Assembly (NCBI GenBank): GCA_023101485.1
Contig: LVZB01000001.1
Coordinates: forward strand, 1,420,001-1,484,000
DNA from: Pasteurellaceae bacterium Macca
GTDB lineage: Bacteria; Pseudomonadota; Gammaproteobacteria; Enterobacterales; Pasteurellaceae
Direction: 5' to 3'
DNA: 64,000 nt
In this document: piece after piece, positions 1-9,755 of the stretch
How positions within the stretch are numbered: position 1 is the stretch's first letter
Layout of the letters: the number at the start of each line of letters is the position of its first letter
Notes under the pieces: generated by a model
The model's database searches: none
Told to the model about the DNA's origin: nothing
What the model saw: the letters and a program-made list of their open reading frames with translations, nothing else
Translations under genes and position numbers: made by a program

Positions 1-455
<455 letters not shown>

Positions 456-628
456 TATACAACCTCAAGGGTTTTGGGGTTGTTGAAAGCGAAGCCAAGT
501 AGCGAGTATGAGAATACGGGTGAAAGGGAAAGCAAATAACGAGAAAACAAAGACGACAGTCGATTCAGAACAGCTTGTTTCAAATTTAAAGAAAAAGAAC
601 GAAAAACAGAAACATCATCACCAGAATA

Positions 629-745
629 TTCTGGCAACGAGAGTGCTGTGGCCCCACCTGATTCCATCCCGAACTCAGAAGTGAAACGCAGTAACGCCGA
701 TGGTAGTGTGGGGTCTCCCCATGTGAGAGTAGGGCATTGCCAGAT
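629..745 (+). rRNA. 5S ribosomal RNA
   Basis: The conserved 5S core (CCGAACTCAGAAGTGAAACG, then GCCGATGGTAGTGTGGGG) is present, and the ends pair (CTGGCAA at 631 with TTGCCAG near 737-743). It lies about 175 bases after the 23S end, as expected for a bacterial rRNA operon. Ends are uncertain by a few bases. Confidence 0.96.
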
Positions 746-759
746 TTTAATGAAGAAGA

Positions 760-786
760 ACCGCAGGTTACCCCTGCGGTTTTTTG
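760..786 (+). terminator. rRNA operon terminator
   Basis: An 8-bp stem (ACCGCAGG / CCTGCGGT) with a short loop is followed directly by a run of six T. It is the intrinsic terminator of the 23S-5S transcript. Confidence 0.88.
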
Positions 787-893
787 CGTTTGGGCGTTAG
801 CGAACGCAATAAAGCCAGCGTAAAATCAGTCTAAAACCAGCGAACTCAACAGAAGAACGAACTCGACCGAAAATAGCCAAAGCAAAATCCCAA

Positions 894-937
894 CAAAAAA
901 GGACCGCTTGTTTTGATGTAACAAGCGGTCCTTTTTT
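894..937 (+). terminator. Inverted uptake-sequence pair acting as terminator
   Basis: Two exact uptake cores face each other (ACCGCTTGT at 903-911, ACAAGCGGT at 921-929). With flanking bases they form an 11-bp stem, preceded by an A run and followed by a T run. This can terminate transcription in both directions. Paired uptake sequences used as terminators are known in Pasteurellaceae. Confidence 0.75.
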
Positions 938-1193
938 ATGAGAAATACTATGTGCTTTATTATGGACGCAGACGTAGATTATCCAATATGTTAGAATATT
1001 TCGTAAATTAAAGCTTTTGATACGTTGAGCTTTTGGTATTTAAAGTAATTAATGTAAATGACGGAGCTTAATAGAAAGAAATAGGTATGTTCGTGAATTG
1101 TAAAAATAATGGTGTAAATATTTCTTATTTCACTTAGATTTCCGTTTTTCTTTAATTTATTGGGGATTTATCACGAATTAATGGAGAAAAATT
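938..1193. other. Intergenic region with no recognised gene
   Basis: AT-rich spacer between the rRNA operon and the secreted-protein gene at 1194. It presumably contains that gene's promoter. I see no RNA gene, repeat or convincing operator in it. Confidence 0.5.
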
Positions 1194-1661
1194 ATGTTAT
1201 TTAAAATGTCATTAAAATCAAATGTGGCTATTTGTATCACGTTACTCAGTACTAGTGTATTTGCGTTTGATACAAATCTTCCTACGCCAGAAAAAGCAGG
1301 TGTAGTATCAAGTATTGATAATTCACTTAAACGCTTTGTCAAAACACATGGGGAAGATACAATGTTTTGCGTACTGACTTCGAAAGCATCATCAATTAAT
1401 GTTGGATATGTGACAGAAAGTGATAGTTTTTTAACAATAAGATTAAGTGGTATTAAGAGTGATGTTAAATTACAAAAAGTTCAAGAAGGTAATACTTATC
1501 GTTATAAAAATGGCAGATGGGAATTAATGTTAAGTAGTAAAGATGCGGCTTATCCATTAAGTATAAAATTTGCTGAAAATAGCAATGTTTATGCTCAGTT
1601 AAAATATAATGGGCAAGATAAATGGATTAGTCGAGTGAATATCGGATGTAATTTTGGCTAA
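1194..1661 (+). CDS. Secreted hypothetical protein, 155 aa
   Basis: I do not recognise this family. The first 24 residues form a Sec signal peptide (positive MLFKMSLKSN, hydrophobic stretch, VFA-F cleavage site), so the mature protein of about 130 residues should be periplasmic or exported. The mature part has two cysteines, one near residue 60 in a FCVLTS segment and one near the C-terminus in IGCNFG, that could form a disulfide. The middle is alternating polar/hydrophobic and looks beta-rich. The start is supported by GGAG at 1183-1186, seven bases upstream. It stands alone next to an rRNA operon and is more AT-rich than the genes around it, which may indicate acquisition. Function unknown. 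Confidence 0.75.
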   Translation: MLFKMSLKSNVAICITLLSTSVFAFDTNLPTPEKAGVVSSIDNSLKRFVKTHGEDTMFCVLTSKASSINVGYVTESDSFLTIRLSGIKSDVKLQKVQEGNTYRYKNGRWELMLSSKDAAYPLSIKFAENSNVYAQLKYNGQDKWISRVNIGCNFG

Positions 1662-1718
1662 ATAGCGTGTGTATAAATTAGTAATCACCTCGGTATGCTA
1701 TTCTTATTCTTTCTAGTA

Positions 1719-1742
1719 TTGCCTCCCAAAATTGGGAGGCAT
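1719..1742. terminator. Hairpin between convergent genes
   Basis: Perfect inverted repeat GCCTCCCAA / TTGGGAGGC at 1721-1740, between the 155-aa gene (plus) and amiB (minus). It has no good T run on either strand, so it is a weak candidate bidirectional terminator. Confidence 0.45.
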
Positions 1743-1758
1743 TATGATAAGAAAAACG

Positions 1759-2892
1759 CTAACGAAGTTTTAATTTTTTACCAACCACAATCTTATGCCC
1801 TTTAATATTGTTTAATTGACTTAATTTTTCTGGGGTAGTGTTGTACATTCTGGCAATAGAGAACAACGTTTCATCTTGCTGAACGACATGAAAAGTTGCA
1901 TTAGGATTTCTTTTTTTTGCTTTCTCAACGTTATTTTCTGCAACATCTTTTGTATTCTCAATAGATTTCTTTGTGGTGAGTTTTTTTTCTTCTTTGTCGC
2001 TTTTATTTTGCTTTTCTTTTTTTTCTATTTTCTCACTTTTAGAAGATTTTTCTTGCGTTTTTACTTCAGCTTTAGCGTTTAATTTTTCATTTTTTACATC
2101 TTTGTAAACTACTCGATTTTGATAGGCAGGATGCTTATTGTAATAAGCGATTAAACCTTGATAAATAGCTTGAGCAATTTGACGGCGATAAGCACTACTT
2201 GCCAGTTTTTGCTCTTCTTTTGCATTAGAGAGAAAGCCTGTTTCAACAAGAATGGAAGGAATATCCGGCGAACGTAATACACTCAGGCTCGCATGCAATG
2301 GGGCTGGTTTGACTAAAGGTGCGATATTTTTGAGCTTATTGAGCACACTTTTACCTAATTCATAACCAGAACGCTGAGAGTGAGAGAACTGTAAATCAAG
2401 TACTGCTTGGTTAAGATAACGTTCATTATTATTAGCTAGTACTGAGCCTGCACCACCCAGTAATTCGGATTGTTTTTCGTGATCCTCTAACCATTTACCC
2501 AGCTCATCATTGGCTCGGCGGTTAGAAAGCACCCATACTGATGCGCCTTTCATATTATTAGAATTTGGTGAAGAATCCGCGTGAATGGAAACGAGGTAAT
2601 TCGCGCGATTTTTACGGGCGATTTCGGTGCGGTTGGGTAACTGAATAAAGTAGTCACCACTGCGTGTCATGACCCCTTTAAAATTCGGGTCGGCATCGAG
2701 TAGGGATTTCAACTCCCTTGCGATAGAAAGTGTCACATCCTTTTCTTTTACCCCTAAATTTTTGCCAATCGCACCGGGGTCTTTCCCACCATGGCCGGCA
2801 TCAATCGCAATCACTAACCTCGCTTGGAGGGGGGAAACAGCGCATAAGCTCAAAAAGCCGAAAATTAAGCCCTTAAATAGGTTCTTTGTCAT
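1759..2892 (-). CDS. amiB: N-acetylmuramoyl-L-alanine amidase AmiB
   Basis: Periplasmic zinc amidase that cleaves septal peptidoglycan between MurNAc and L-Ala so that daughter cells separate. A signal peptide (residues 1-24) is followed by an Amidase_3 domain beginning [14 protein letters not shown]. It has the zinc ligands of the family (His in DAGHGG, Glu in KNLGVKEKD, His in SIHAD) and the catalytic ETGFLSN segment. A Lys/Glu-rich low-complexity linker (about 265-330) leads to a C-terminal LysM domain (about 333-377) for glycan binding. It is the last gene of orn-tsaE-amiB. In many gammaproteobacteria mutL follows amiB, but it does not here. Confidence 0.95.
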   Translation of the reverse strand: MTKNLFKGLIFGFLSLCAVSPLQARLVIAIDAGHGGKDPGAIGKNLGVKEKDVTLSIARELKSLLDADPNFKGVMTRSGDYFIQLPNRTEIARKNRANYLVSIHADSSPNSNNMKGASVWVLSNRRANDELGKWLEDHEKQSELLGGAGSVLANNNERYLNQAVLDLQFSHSQRSGYELGKSVLNKLKNIAPLVKPAPLHASLSVLRSPDIPSILVETGFLSNAKEEQKLASSAYRRQIAQAIYQGLIAYYNKHPAYQNRVVYKDVKNEKLNAKAEVKTQEKSSKSEKIEKKEKQNKSDKEEKKLTTKKSIENTKDVAENNVEKAKKRNPNATFHVVQQDETLFSIARMYNTTPEKLSQLNNIKGHKIVVGKKLKLR

Positions 2893-2914
2893 CTTTAATC
2901 CTTAAACAAGCGGT

Positions 2915-3397
2915 CTATTTTGCATTAAAATTTGCCAGCAGATTTTCTCCAACTCGGCTTTGTGGGTGGAGGGTGAGATCTCGCCCTTCACCGGCATATT
3001 CAATTTCCACGACAATATCCGCCTCAGGGATCATGCCCTGACCACGGCTTGCCCATTCTAATAAACAAAGCGTTTGGGGGCGGAAATAATCCCGAATTCC
3101 CATAAACTCTAACTCCTCGGGGTCACTTAAACGATAGAGATCGAAATGGTAAATCCCAAAAGGCGGGATGGCATACTCCTCAACTAAGGTATAAGTGGGG
3201 CTTTTCACATTCCCGGTGTGACCAAAGGCTTGCACAATGCTACGCGTTAAAGTGGTTTTACCTGCGCCTAGCTCGCCATTGAGGTAAATCGTCAAGGAAT
3301 GTTCTTGCCCTGCCTCTAAATAGTGTCGCAATGTTTGTGCAAACTGTTGCCCAAAGGCTAACAGTTGGCTTTCATTGTCAAAATGTAATGCCGTCAT
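2915..3397 (-). CDS. tsaE: tRNA t6A biosynthesis ATPase TsaE
   Basis: Small P-loop ATPase (formerly YjeE) that works with TsaB, TsaC and TsaD to make N6-threonylcarbamoyladenosine at position 37 of ANN-decoding tRNAs in the cytoplasm. The Walker A motif GELGAGKTTLTR is at about residues 41-52. The family signatures SPTYTLVEEY and HFDLYRL follow, and LLEWASRG is near residue 113. At 160 residues it has normal family length. It is 3 bases downstream of orn and 22 bases upstream of amiB, so the three genes are probably one transcript. tsaE-amiB adjacency is a known gammaproteobacterial arrangement. Confidence 0.94.
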   Translation of the reverse strand: MTALHFDNESQLLAFGQQFAQTLRHYLEAGQEHSLTIYLNGELGAGKTTLTRSIVQAFGHTGNVKSPTYTLVEEYAIPPFGIYHFDLYRLSDPEELEFMGIRDYFRPQTLCLLEWASRGQGMIPEADIVVEIEYAGEGRDLTLHPQSRVGENLLANFNAK

Positions 3398-3400
3398 AAG

Positions 3401-3949
3401 TTAATCGAGGTTAATAAAATGTTCACGATAAAAGCGTAATTCTGCGATGGATTCTTTAATATCATCGAGGGCAAGGTGGGTATTTTGTTTGCTAAATTGT
3501 TTCAACATATCCGGCTTCCAACGACTTGCGAGCTCTTTTAGGGTGCTGACATCAAGGTGGCGGTAGTGAAAATAGTCGGCTAAATCAGGCATATATTTCA
3601 CTAAAAAACGCTTATCCTGCGCAATGCTATTACCACAAATCGGGGAAACGCCCTTTGGCACCCATTTTTTTAAGAAATCAAGAGTTTGAAGTTCGGCGGC
3701 ACGTTCGGTCAATTTGCTCTGTTTTACACGCTCAACTAAACCGTTTGCCGTGTGGGTTTTAACGCACCATTCATTCATTTGCGAAAGCAACTCATTGGGC
3801 TGATGAACCGCAAGCACCGGGCCTTCTGCCAAGATATTGAGATCCTTATCTGTCACAATGGTCGCAATTTCAATGATGCGCTCTTTTTCTGGATCAAGCC
3901 CTGTCATTTCAAGGTCAATCCAGATCAGATTTTGGTTTTTCGTGGTCAT
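3401..3949 (-). CDS. orn: Oligoribonuclease Orn
   Basis: 3'-5' exoribonuclease of the DEDDh family that degrades very short RNAs, including pGpG and other nanoRNAs, to mononucleotides. The first motif, [11 protein letters not shown], carries the D-x-E metal ligands at about residues 11-13. The later motifs ([10 protein letters not shown], and [11 protein letters not shown] with the H and D) complete the active site. Length (182 aa) matches E. coli Orn. It is the first gene of the orn-tsaE-amiB run. Confidence 0.96.
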   Translation of the reverse strand: MTTKNQNLIWIDLEMTGLDPEKERIIEIATIVTDKDLNILAEGPVLAVHQPNELLSQMNEWCVKTHTANGLVERVKQSKLTERAAELQTLDFLKKWVPKGVSPICGNSIAQDKRFLVKYMPDLADYFHYRHLDVSTLKELASRWKPDMLKQFSKQNTHLALDDIKESIAELRFYREHFINLD

Positions 3950-3973
3950 GTTGTTCTTTCCCTACTGCGTGAA

Positions 3974-4018
3974 GAAGGCTTTATGTGAGCCAAACAAAAG
4001 GCGGTAACATAAAGCCTT
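3974..4018. terminator. 12-bp stem hairpin between ABC exporter and orn
   Basis: Perfect 12-bp inverted repeat, AAGGCTTTATGT (3975-3986) with ACATAAAGCCTT (4007-4018), around a 20-base loop. It lies in the 94-base gap downstream of the ABC exporter and upstream of orn. There is no strong T run on the minus strand (CTTCTTCACG), so it may be a terminator, an attenuator or an RNA-stability element. Confidence 0.45.
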
Positions 4019-4043
4019 AAGGCCCCTTTGTCAAAGGAAAAAA

Positions 4044-5885
4044 TTAGACATCTTCGGCAAGAAAACCGCCACTTTGATGCGCCCACAATTTAGCATAGAC
4101 GCCATTTTGGGCGAGGAGTTCCTCGTGGGAACCTTGTTCCACAATTTCACCCTTATCTAACACGATTAAGCGATCCATTGCCATAATGGTGGAGAGACGG
4201 TGAGCAATCGCCATCACGGTTTTGCCCTCCATTAACTCCGTGAGATTCTCTTGAATCGCCACTTCAACTTCTGAATCTAAGGCGCTAGTGGCTTCATCGA
4301 GAAGTAGAATCGGCGCATCTTTAAGCATGACTCGTGCAATGGCAATACGTTGTCGCTGTCCGCCAGAGAGTTTTACCCCTCTTTCACCGACGTGGGCGTC
4401 AAAGCCTGTTCTGCCTTTCGCATCTTGTAAATGGGGGATAAATTCCGCTGCCGCCGCACGTTCTACCGCTTTTAACATCTCCTCTTCCGTTGCCGTTGGT
4501 CGCCCGTAGAGTAAATTTTCTCGTACAGAACGGTGGAGCAAGGAGGTGTCCTGTGTGACTAAGCCGATTTGTGAGCGTAGGCTCTCTTGTTTAATTTCGG
4601 CAATATTCTGCCCATCAATCTCAATAATGCCATTTTGTACATCATAAAAACGTAAGAGCAGATTGGTTAAGGTCGATTTCCCTGCCCCACTTCGTCCCAC
4701 TAAGCCCACTTTTTCGCCCGCTTTAATATGTAAATCAAACTTTTTCAGCAGTGGTTTAGCGGGATCGTAGGCAAAATCAACCCCTTGGAAATGAATCTCC
4801 CCCGCTGTCACTTCAAGGGATGGGGCATTGGCTTTATCAACAACGGTATGGGGTTTGGAGAGTGTGACCATACCATCTTGCACTGTACCAAGATTTTCAA
4901 AGAGGTGAGCAAATTCCCACATAATCCACTGGGAAAGCCCCTTAATGCGTAACGCTAATGCACTGGAGGTCGCAATCGCCCCAGCACTGACCACGCCCTC
5001 GCCCCATAACCACAGACCAATCCCTGCGGTAGAAGCAATTAACACAATACTGTTTAGGTAGGTGAGGGTTTCGATTTTGGTCACCAAACGCATCTGCTTA
5101 TGTACCGTTACCATAAACTCTTCCATGGATTCTTTGGCATAACGTGATTCACGATTACCGTGAGAGAAGAGTTTTACTGTGGCAATATTGGAGTAAGCAT
5201 CGGTAATTCTTCCCGTCATTAAACTACGGGCATCGGACTGCTCCTGCGACGCTTTGGATAGCCGTGGCACAAAAATACGGATAATGCACCCCAGCACCAC
5301 CACCCAAAGAATAAAGGGAACAAAGAGCCAGCTATCAAGTTGAAGTAAGATCACACTTGTGGTGGTGAGATACACCAGCGTGTAAATAAACATATCCGCA
5401 CAGGTCATAATCACATCGCGGACGGCTAATGCCGTTTGCATCACTTTTGCCGATACACGCCCTGCAAATTCATCTTGATAGAACCCCATGCTCTGCCCAA
5501 GCATTAAGCGGTGGAAATTCCAACGCAAACGCATCGGGAAAACCCCTTGCAACGTTTGAAAGCGGAAAGCGTTACCTAAATAGCCAAATAACACGCTAAG
5601 AAAAGTCACTATTCCCATCAAAATCAAACTGCCCCCTTTTTCTGCCCACAGTTGCGCAGGGGTGTATTGATTGATCCAATCGACCAATTCGCCCATATAT
5701 TGGAACAATACGCCCTCAATGACACCAATCAGGGCAACGAGAACAATAAGGAGTAAAAGATAAATACGAATGCCTTTTGTCGTTTCAAAAATAAACGCCA
5801 CCACCCCCGATTTTGGTGTAATGGGCTCGTCCTCGGGGTAAGGATTTACACGGCTTTCAAACCATTCAAAAAATCGATTAAACAT
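4044..5885 (-). CDS. ABC exporter, fused permease-ATPase (MsbA/MDR type)
   Basis: Half-size ABC exporter that would act as a dimer in the inner membrane, moving an unknown substrate outward. Residues 1-340 form the type IV transmembrane domain (about six helices, starting IRIYLLLLIVLVALIGVIEG). Residues 365-600 are the ATPase: Walker A GRSGAGKSTLTNLLLR, signature [14 protein letters not shown], Walker B ILLLDEATSALD and the IAHRLST switch histidine. The 613-residue length fits the family. Its closest remembered relatives are Haemophilus multidrug-type ABC proteins. There is no partner subunit next to it, so a homodimer is likely. Substrate not predictable. Confidence 0.88.
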   Translation of the reverse strand: MFNRFFEWFESRVNPYPEDEPITPKSGVVAFIFETTKGIRIYLLLLIVLVALIGVIEGVLFQYMGELVDWINQYTPAQLWAEKGGSLILMGIVTFLSVLFGYLGNAFRFQTLQGVFPMRLRWNFHRLMLGQSMGFYQDEFAGRVSAKVMQTALAVRDVIMTCADMFIYTLVYLTTTSVILLQLDSWLFVPFILWVVVLGCIIRIFVPRLSKASQEQSDARSLMTGRITDAYSNIATVKLFSHGNRESRYAKESMEEFMVTVHKQMRLVTKIETLTYLNSIVLIASTAGIGLWLWGEGVVSAGAIATSSALALRIKGLSQWIMWEFAHLFENLGTVQDGMVTLSKPHTVVDKANAPSLEVTAGEIHFQGVDFAYDPAKPLLKKFDLHIKAGEKVGLVGRSGAGKSTLTNLLLRFYDVQNGIIEIDGQNIAEIKQESLRSQIGLVTQDTSLLHRSVRENLLYGRPTATEEEMLKAVERAAAAEFIPHLQDAKGRTGFDAHVGERGVKLSGGQRQRIAIARVMLKDAPILLLDEATSALDSEVEVAIQENLTELMEGKTVMAIAHRLSTIMAMDRLIVLDKGEIVEQGSHEELLAQNGVYAKLWAHQSGGFLAEDV

Positions 5886-5996
5886 AAACTTTCCTTAAAT
5901 ATATGTAAAAATTCCCCTACGACACCTCTACCAAAACGTTAGCAGAGTGCATAGGGGAGGTGCAAAATGTGCTAAAAAATTAACCGCTTGTTTGGA

Positions 5997-6506
5997 TTAT
6001 GGATTGAGTAATTTCTCATCTAATGCCAAATCTTCATTGCGGTTTACACCAATCGGCTGTTTTAGCACATCTCGGGCGATTTGGTGGGCTTCGGCGAGAG
6101 AATGTTCCCGATAAGAACCACATTGGTATTCGTTAAGTTCGGGGATTTTTGATTCATCAGGCACTTTATTTAACGCATCTTCCATCGATGATTTCCACGC
6201 CGCTGCTACCTCGTCTGCACTCGGTGTGCCAATTAGGGACATATAAAACCCGGTTCGGCAACCCATTGGGGAAATATCAATGATTTCAACACGGTCACTA
6301 TTTAAGTGATCCCGCATAAAACCGGCAAATAAATGCTCCATCGTATGAATGCCACGCACAGGGAGGATATCAATATTCGGGCGACAAAAGCGTAAATCAA
6401 AAACGGTAATGGTATCACCTTTTGGAGTGGTCATTGTTTTTGCCACACGCACAGCAGGGGCATTCATACGGGTGTGATCGACTTTAAAACTATCAAGTAA
6501 TGGCAT
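5997..6506 (-). CDS. luxS: S-ribosylhomocysteine lyase LuxS
   Basis: Cytoplasmic enzyme of the activated methyl cycle. It splits S-ribosylhomocysteine into homocysteine and DPD, the precursor of autoinducer-2. The metal site H-x-x-E-H is visible as HTMEH (His54, Glu57, His58) with Cys129 in [10 protein letters not shown]. The catalytic cysteine is in MGCRTGF (Cys83). Length (169 aa) is normal. It lies 27 bases downstream of letB and could be cotranscribed with it. An uptake core is just downstream at 5983-5991. Confidence 0.97.
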   Translation of the reverse strand: MPLLDSFKVDHTRMNAPAVRVAKTMTTPKGDTITVFDLRFCRPNIDILPVRGIHTMEHLFAGFMRDHLNSDRVEIIDISPMGCRTGFYMSLIGTPSADEVAAAWKSSMEDALNKVPDESKIPELNEYQCGSYREHSLAEAHQIARDVLKQPIGVNRNEDLALDEKLLNP

Positions 6507-6533
6507 AATTTTTCCTTATCGTTATGTTAAATA

Positions 6534-9200
6534 TTATTCGGCAAAACCTTGATCCCAACTTGGTGCATCGTTAGGTGTTTTACGTTGTAAGCGGAACCGG
6601 CGATTCGCTTCGGCTTGGGGTTGTACCACGCGACCTGACGGGGTAGAGAAGGTAATCCCACCGTTGAGTAGTTGGGTAAAGGTACCGGAGTTGACACTCA
6701 CACCATTGAGGCTAATATCCATGGTGTAACCCGAAGAGGCCCAGAACTCGCTATTTTTGCGTACAAGGTGTTGGTATTTGCTCTCAATTTTTAGATAAAT
6801 TAAGACACGGTCGCCAAGCTCACTTAAACCAAGACGTTGCACAATACCGACCTGCATTCCTCGATACATCACCGGGGCATTTGCCGTAATTCCATTGGCA
6901 TCGCTGGTTTCTACGATAATTGGGAAACCATTGCGATATTGTGTGGCAACGCTATCCGTATCATGAATTAAAAAGGTGGTCTTACGCTCGCCATTGCCGG
7001 CTTCAACACGGAGATAATTTTGCACGACGGCATCTAAATTTTTGACCCCTGTCGTACCAATTTCAGGAGAAATGGCGCTGAATTTACTCCCCGCTTTGGC
7101 AATCAGAGGGAAGTATTGCCCTTCAATGTAAGCGGTCGCTTTTATCTGTTTTTTTGCTTGGTCGAGGGTTAAGCTCTCCACTTTGCCCACCGTTAAGCCC
7201 ATATATTTAATCGGCATCCCCGTAGAAAGTTTGGAGCCATCACGCGCCACTAAGGTTAAATAGGTATTTCCTGAAACGGCTTTACTGTGGCTTGCGTATA
7301 AGGTTTTATTGCCTTTTCTCCCACTATTATCAAAGCTGATAGCACCTTTAAGAGTCCGCATTAAAGAGCCGATTTGTACATTGATGCCACTCGGGGAGAG
7401 ATCAGCTGATACGGCAGGCTCAATCCAGAAGCGGCTTGTATCGGTTAATAAATGGCGATATTTCGGTTCAATAAAGAGATCTACCTCAAACTGTTTTTTC
7501 TGTGGGCGTACTGTCAACACTTCTCCCACGGGGAAATTGCGATAAAGCACCACAGAACCTGTATTGATGCCACTTAAATCCGTGGCTGAAAGTGTGAGGC
7601 TGGCTTTTTTCTCAGCATTGATAATGCCTGCTTCGGCACTTTCAATATCTTTATAAAGCGGATATTGTTTTTTCGCCTCGCCACTTGGCTTATTGGTGAG
7701 TAATCGCACACCACCCCGAATCCATTCAGTCGGTGATCCAGCTCGCACCCTTACGCCTTCTAAGCCAACGGAAACATCAATATTCGAAATGGCAATGAAC
7801 TTGCTGTTACTGGCAATTAACGGTCGATAGGGCGGGTAGATAATACCTTGGAACATCACCTCATTTAACGTGAGGTGACGTTTTAAGACTTCACCGATCT
7901 GCACATCATTATAATAGATACCTTGCCCTGCCTCGACACCATAAGAGAGTGGCGCTTTAAATTCAATAGCGAGTAAATTCGGGCGAGAGAGTAAGAAATC
8001 GGCTTCTTTTTGTACCGTAAAATGTGTTGTGGCTTCCCCTTCGCCTTTTTCAATCTCAAAAAAGACACCGCGAAATAATTCGCCAATTTTGCTGATTTGT
8101 TCTTTATTCAAGCTCAATTTGGGTTCTTTCAGCAAAATTTGTGAACCCGTTCGGAGTAAATCACTGTGGTTTGGATCAATTAACAATGTTCCTTGCAAAG
8201 TTGTTGGGTTTTCAGAGAGGGTATTTCTCTGTTCTTCGGTTTGCCCATCGGTAACAAGGAGTTGCGATAACACGCCCACTTGTACATTTTGATAATAGAC
8301 AGGCGTTTCATTTACTTTCAATCCGGCAACAAAGGGAAGGGTTATCTGTACCTCAGCCCCTCGCTGTGCTGATTTTAAATTCTCAAACAGTTTAAATTTT
8401 TGCCCTTGTTCCGCCTCGGTCGCGTTATCTGGAGAGTCAAAGGCGATTGCCCCTTGTACCACGGAGGCAAGGCTATCGACATTGACATTGATCCCTGAGA
8501 GATTGGCATTTAAGGAAATACCACTAATATTCCAAAAACGGCTCTCTTTTTTGACTAAATTCGCGTATTTTTTATCAATGACGACGTCAATTTCCACATT
8601 TTTTTGATCACGAGTGAAACGATAGTCGGCGATATTCCCCACGGGGACTTTACGGAAATAAACACTTGCTCCAACGGTAATAGAGCCAAGATCCTCTGCC
8701 ATCAAACGAATTAACAGATCGCCATCACTAACAGTCACGGCCGGTGGCTCTTCTTCGGCAATAAAATCACTTTGGCTTTTCCCTTCGGCATCGCCAGGTT
8801 GCAGTGTGATGTAATTTCCCGAAACTAACGCATCAAGCCCAGAAACACCTGCGATAGAGGCACTTGGTTTAACCAGCCAAAATTTTGTGCCTTCGGTTAA
8901 GACGGATTTTGCTTCGGAATTGATTTCTGCTTCAATTTGTACCTGTTTTAAATCGTTGATGAAATAGACCCGCTTGACTTGACCAATTTGCAAGCCTTGG
9001 TAACGGATCACCGTTTTCCCAGCAGTAATTCCATCGCCTTCATTGAAACGAATAGTGATTTTTTCACCTTGCTCTTTAAGGATTTGGAAAAAAAGCAACG
9101 TTCCAATGGCAAAAGCAACAATGGGTAATAACCAAAACGCAGAGATTTTGCGTGGCGGTCGCACCTTGGCTGGTAATACATTTTGACTATTTTCAGACAT
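6534..9200 (-). CDS. letB: LetB/YebT-like seven-MCE-domain lipid transport protein
   Basis: Inner-membrane-anchored periplasmic protein. In E. coli, LetB forms a stacked-ring tunnel for lipids between inner and outer membranes. One N-terminal helix (FWLLPIVAFAIGTLLFFQIL, about 22-41) is followed by seven MCE repeats, each with a V-x-Y-x-G/N-x-x-V/I-G-x-V signature (examples IRYQGLQIGQV, YYNDVQIGEV, KYMGLTVGKV, MYRGMQVGIV). Seven repeats and 888 residues match LetB (7 domains) rather than PqiB (3). The usual upstream partner letA (yebS) is absent; the next gene upstream is fur. An alternative annotation is PqiB-family or MlaD-family protein. Confidence 0.9.
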   Translation of the reverse strand: MSENSQNVLPAKVRPPRKISAFWLLPIVAFAIGTLLFFQILKEQGEKITIRFNEGDGITAGKTVIRYQGLQIGQVKRVYFINDLKQVQIEAEINSEAKSVLTEGTKFWLVKPSASIAGVSGLDALVSGNYITLQPGDAEGKSQSDFIAEEEPPAVTVSDGDLLIRLMAEDLGSITVGASVYFRKVPVGNIADYRFTRDQKNVEIDVVIDKKYANLVKKESRFWNISGISLNANLSGINVNVDSLASVVQGAIAFDSPDNATEAEQGQKFKLFENLKSAQRGAEVQITLPFVAGLKVNETPVYYQNVQVGVLSQLLVTDGQTEEQRNTLSENPTTLQGTLLIDPNHSDLLRTGSQILLKEPKLSLNKEQISKIGELFRGVFFEIEKGEGEATTHFTVQKEADFLLSRPNLLAIEFKAPLSYGVEAGQGIYYNDVQIGEVLKRHLTLNEVMFQGIIYPPYRPLIASNSKFIAISNIDVSVGLEGVRVRAGSPTEWIRGGVRLLTNKPSGEAKKQYPLYKDIESAEAGIINAEKKASLTLSATDLSGINTGSVVLYRNFPVGEVLTVRPQKKQFEVDLFIEPKYRHLLTDTSRFWIEPAVSADLSPSGINVQIGSLMRTLKGAISFDNSGRKGNKTLYASHSKAVSGNTYLTLVARDGSKLSTGMPIKYMGLTVGKVESLTLDQAKKQIKATAYIEGQYFPLIAKAGSKFSAISPEIGTTGVKNLDAVVQNYLRVEAGNGERKTTFLIHDTDSVATQYRNGFPIIVETSDANGITANAPVMYRGMQVGIVQRLGLSELGDRVLIYLKIESKYQHLVRKNSEFWASSGYTMDISLNGVSVNSGTFTQLLNGGITFSTPSGRVVQPQAEANRRFRLQRKTPNDAPSWDQGFAE

Positions 9201-9227
9201 ACAATTTCACGATAATTAGATAGACGT

Positions 9228-9270
9228 AAGCGGTGAGATTGTGCAAAAAGTTTGCAAAATCTCACCGCTT
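9228..9270. terminator. Long hairpin between fur and letB
   Basis: A perfect 13-bp stem, AAGCGGTGAGATT with AATCTCACCGCTT, is extended inside by TGCAAA/TTTGCA. The outer base includes an uptake core (9264-9272). It sits between the end of fur and the start of letB on the minus strand. It probably ends the fur transcript or separates the two genes, but the T run is poor. Confidence 0.5.
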
Positions 9271-9298
9271 GTAAAGAGGTTATGAAGTTAAGCTCAGG

Positions 9299-9739
9299 CT
9301 ATTTTTTCTCATCACATTTTTTCAAATTGCTACATTTTCCGTAGAGATACAAACTGTGATTGGCTAACTCGATGCCGTGTTGCTGGCTGATTTCCCGCTG
9401 ACGACGTTCAATTTCGCTGTCCTTAAACTCAAACACTTTACCGCAATCCATACAGATAATGTGGTCATGTTCGTGGTTAAAGTTGAGTTCATAAACGGCT
9501 TTATGCGCATCAAAGTTATGACGCATTAAAATGCCCACTTCTTCGAATTGATTTAATACACGATAAACCGTGGCTAAACCAATTTCAGATTGGCGTTCGA
9601 GCAACAATTTATAAATATCTTCCGCGGAGAAATGTTGCATCTGCTCACGGGTTTGTTGCATTAACTCCAAAATCGTTAAACGTGGTTCGGTCACTTTTAA
9701 TCCGACACTTTTAAGGAGTTTAATATTTTCTTCTGACAT
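9299..9739 (-). CDS. fur: Ferric uptake regulator Fur
   Basis: Metal-dependent repressor that binds Fur boxes when loaded with Fe2+ and controls iron uptake and storage. An N-terminal winged helix-turn-helix (residues 1-80, including LKVTEPRLTILELM and IGLATVYRVLNQFEEVG) is followed by the metal-binding and dimerization part with HEHDHIICMDCGKV (about 89-102). A second cysteine pair lies near the C-terminus (GKCSNLKKC). Length (146 aa) is normal. It follows fldA by 16 bases in the ybfE-fldA-fur order known from enterics. Confidence 0.97.
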   Translation of the reverse strand: MSEENIKLLKSVGLKVTEPRLTILELMQQTREQMQHFSAEDIYKLLLERQSEIGLATVYRVLNQFEEVGILMRHNFDAHKAVYELNFNHEHDHIICMDCGKVFEFKDSEIERRQREISQQHGIELANHSLYLYGKCSNLKKCDEKK

Positions 9740-9755
9740 GGTTGCCTCCGTTCTA

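Noticed and set aside
1876-2082. Phe-rich plus-strand frame
   Set aside because: It is the complement of the Lys/Glu-rich linker of AmiB and has no ribosome-binding site.
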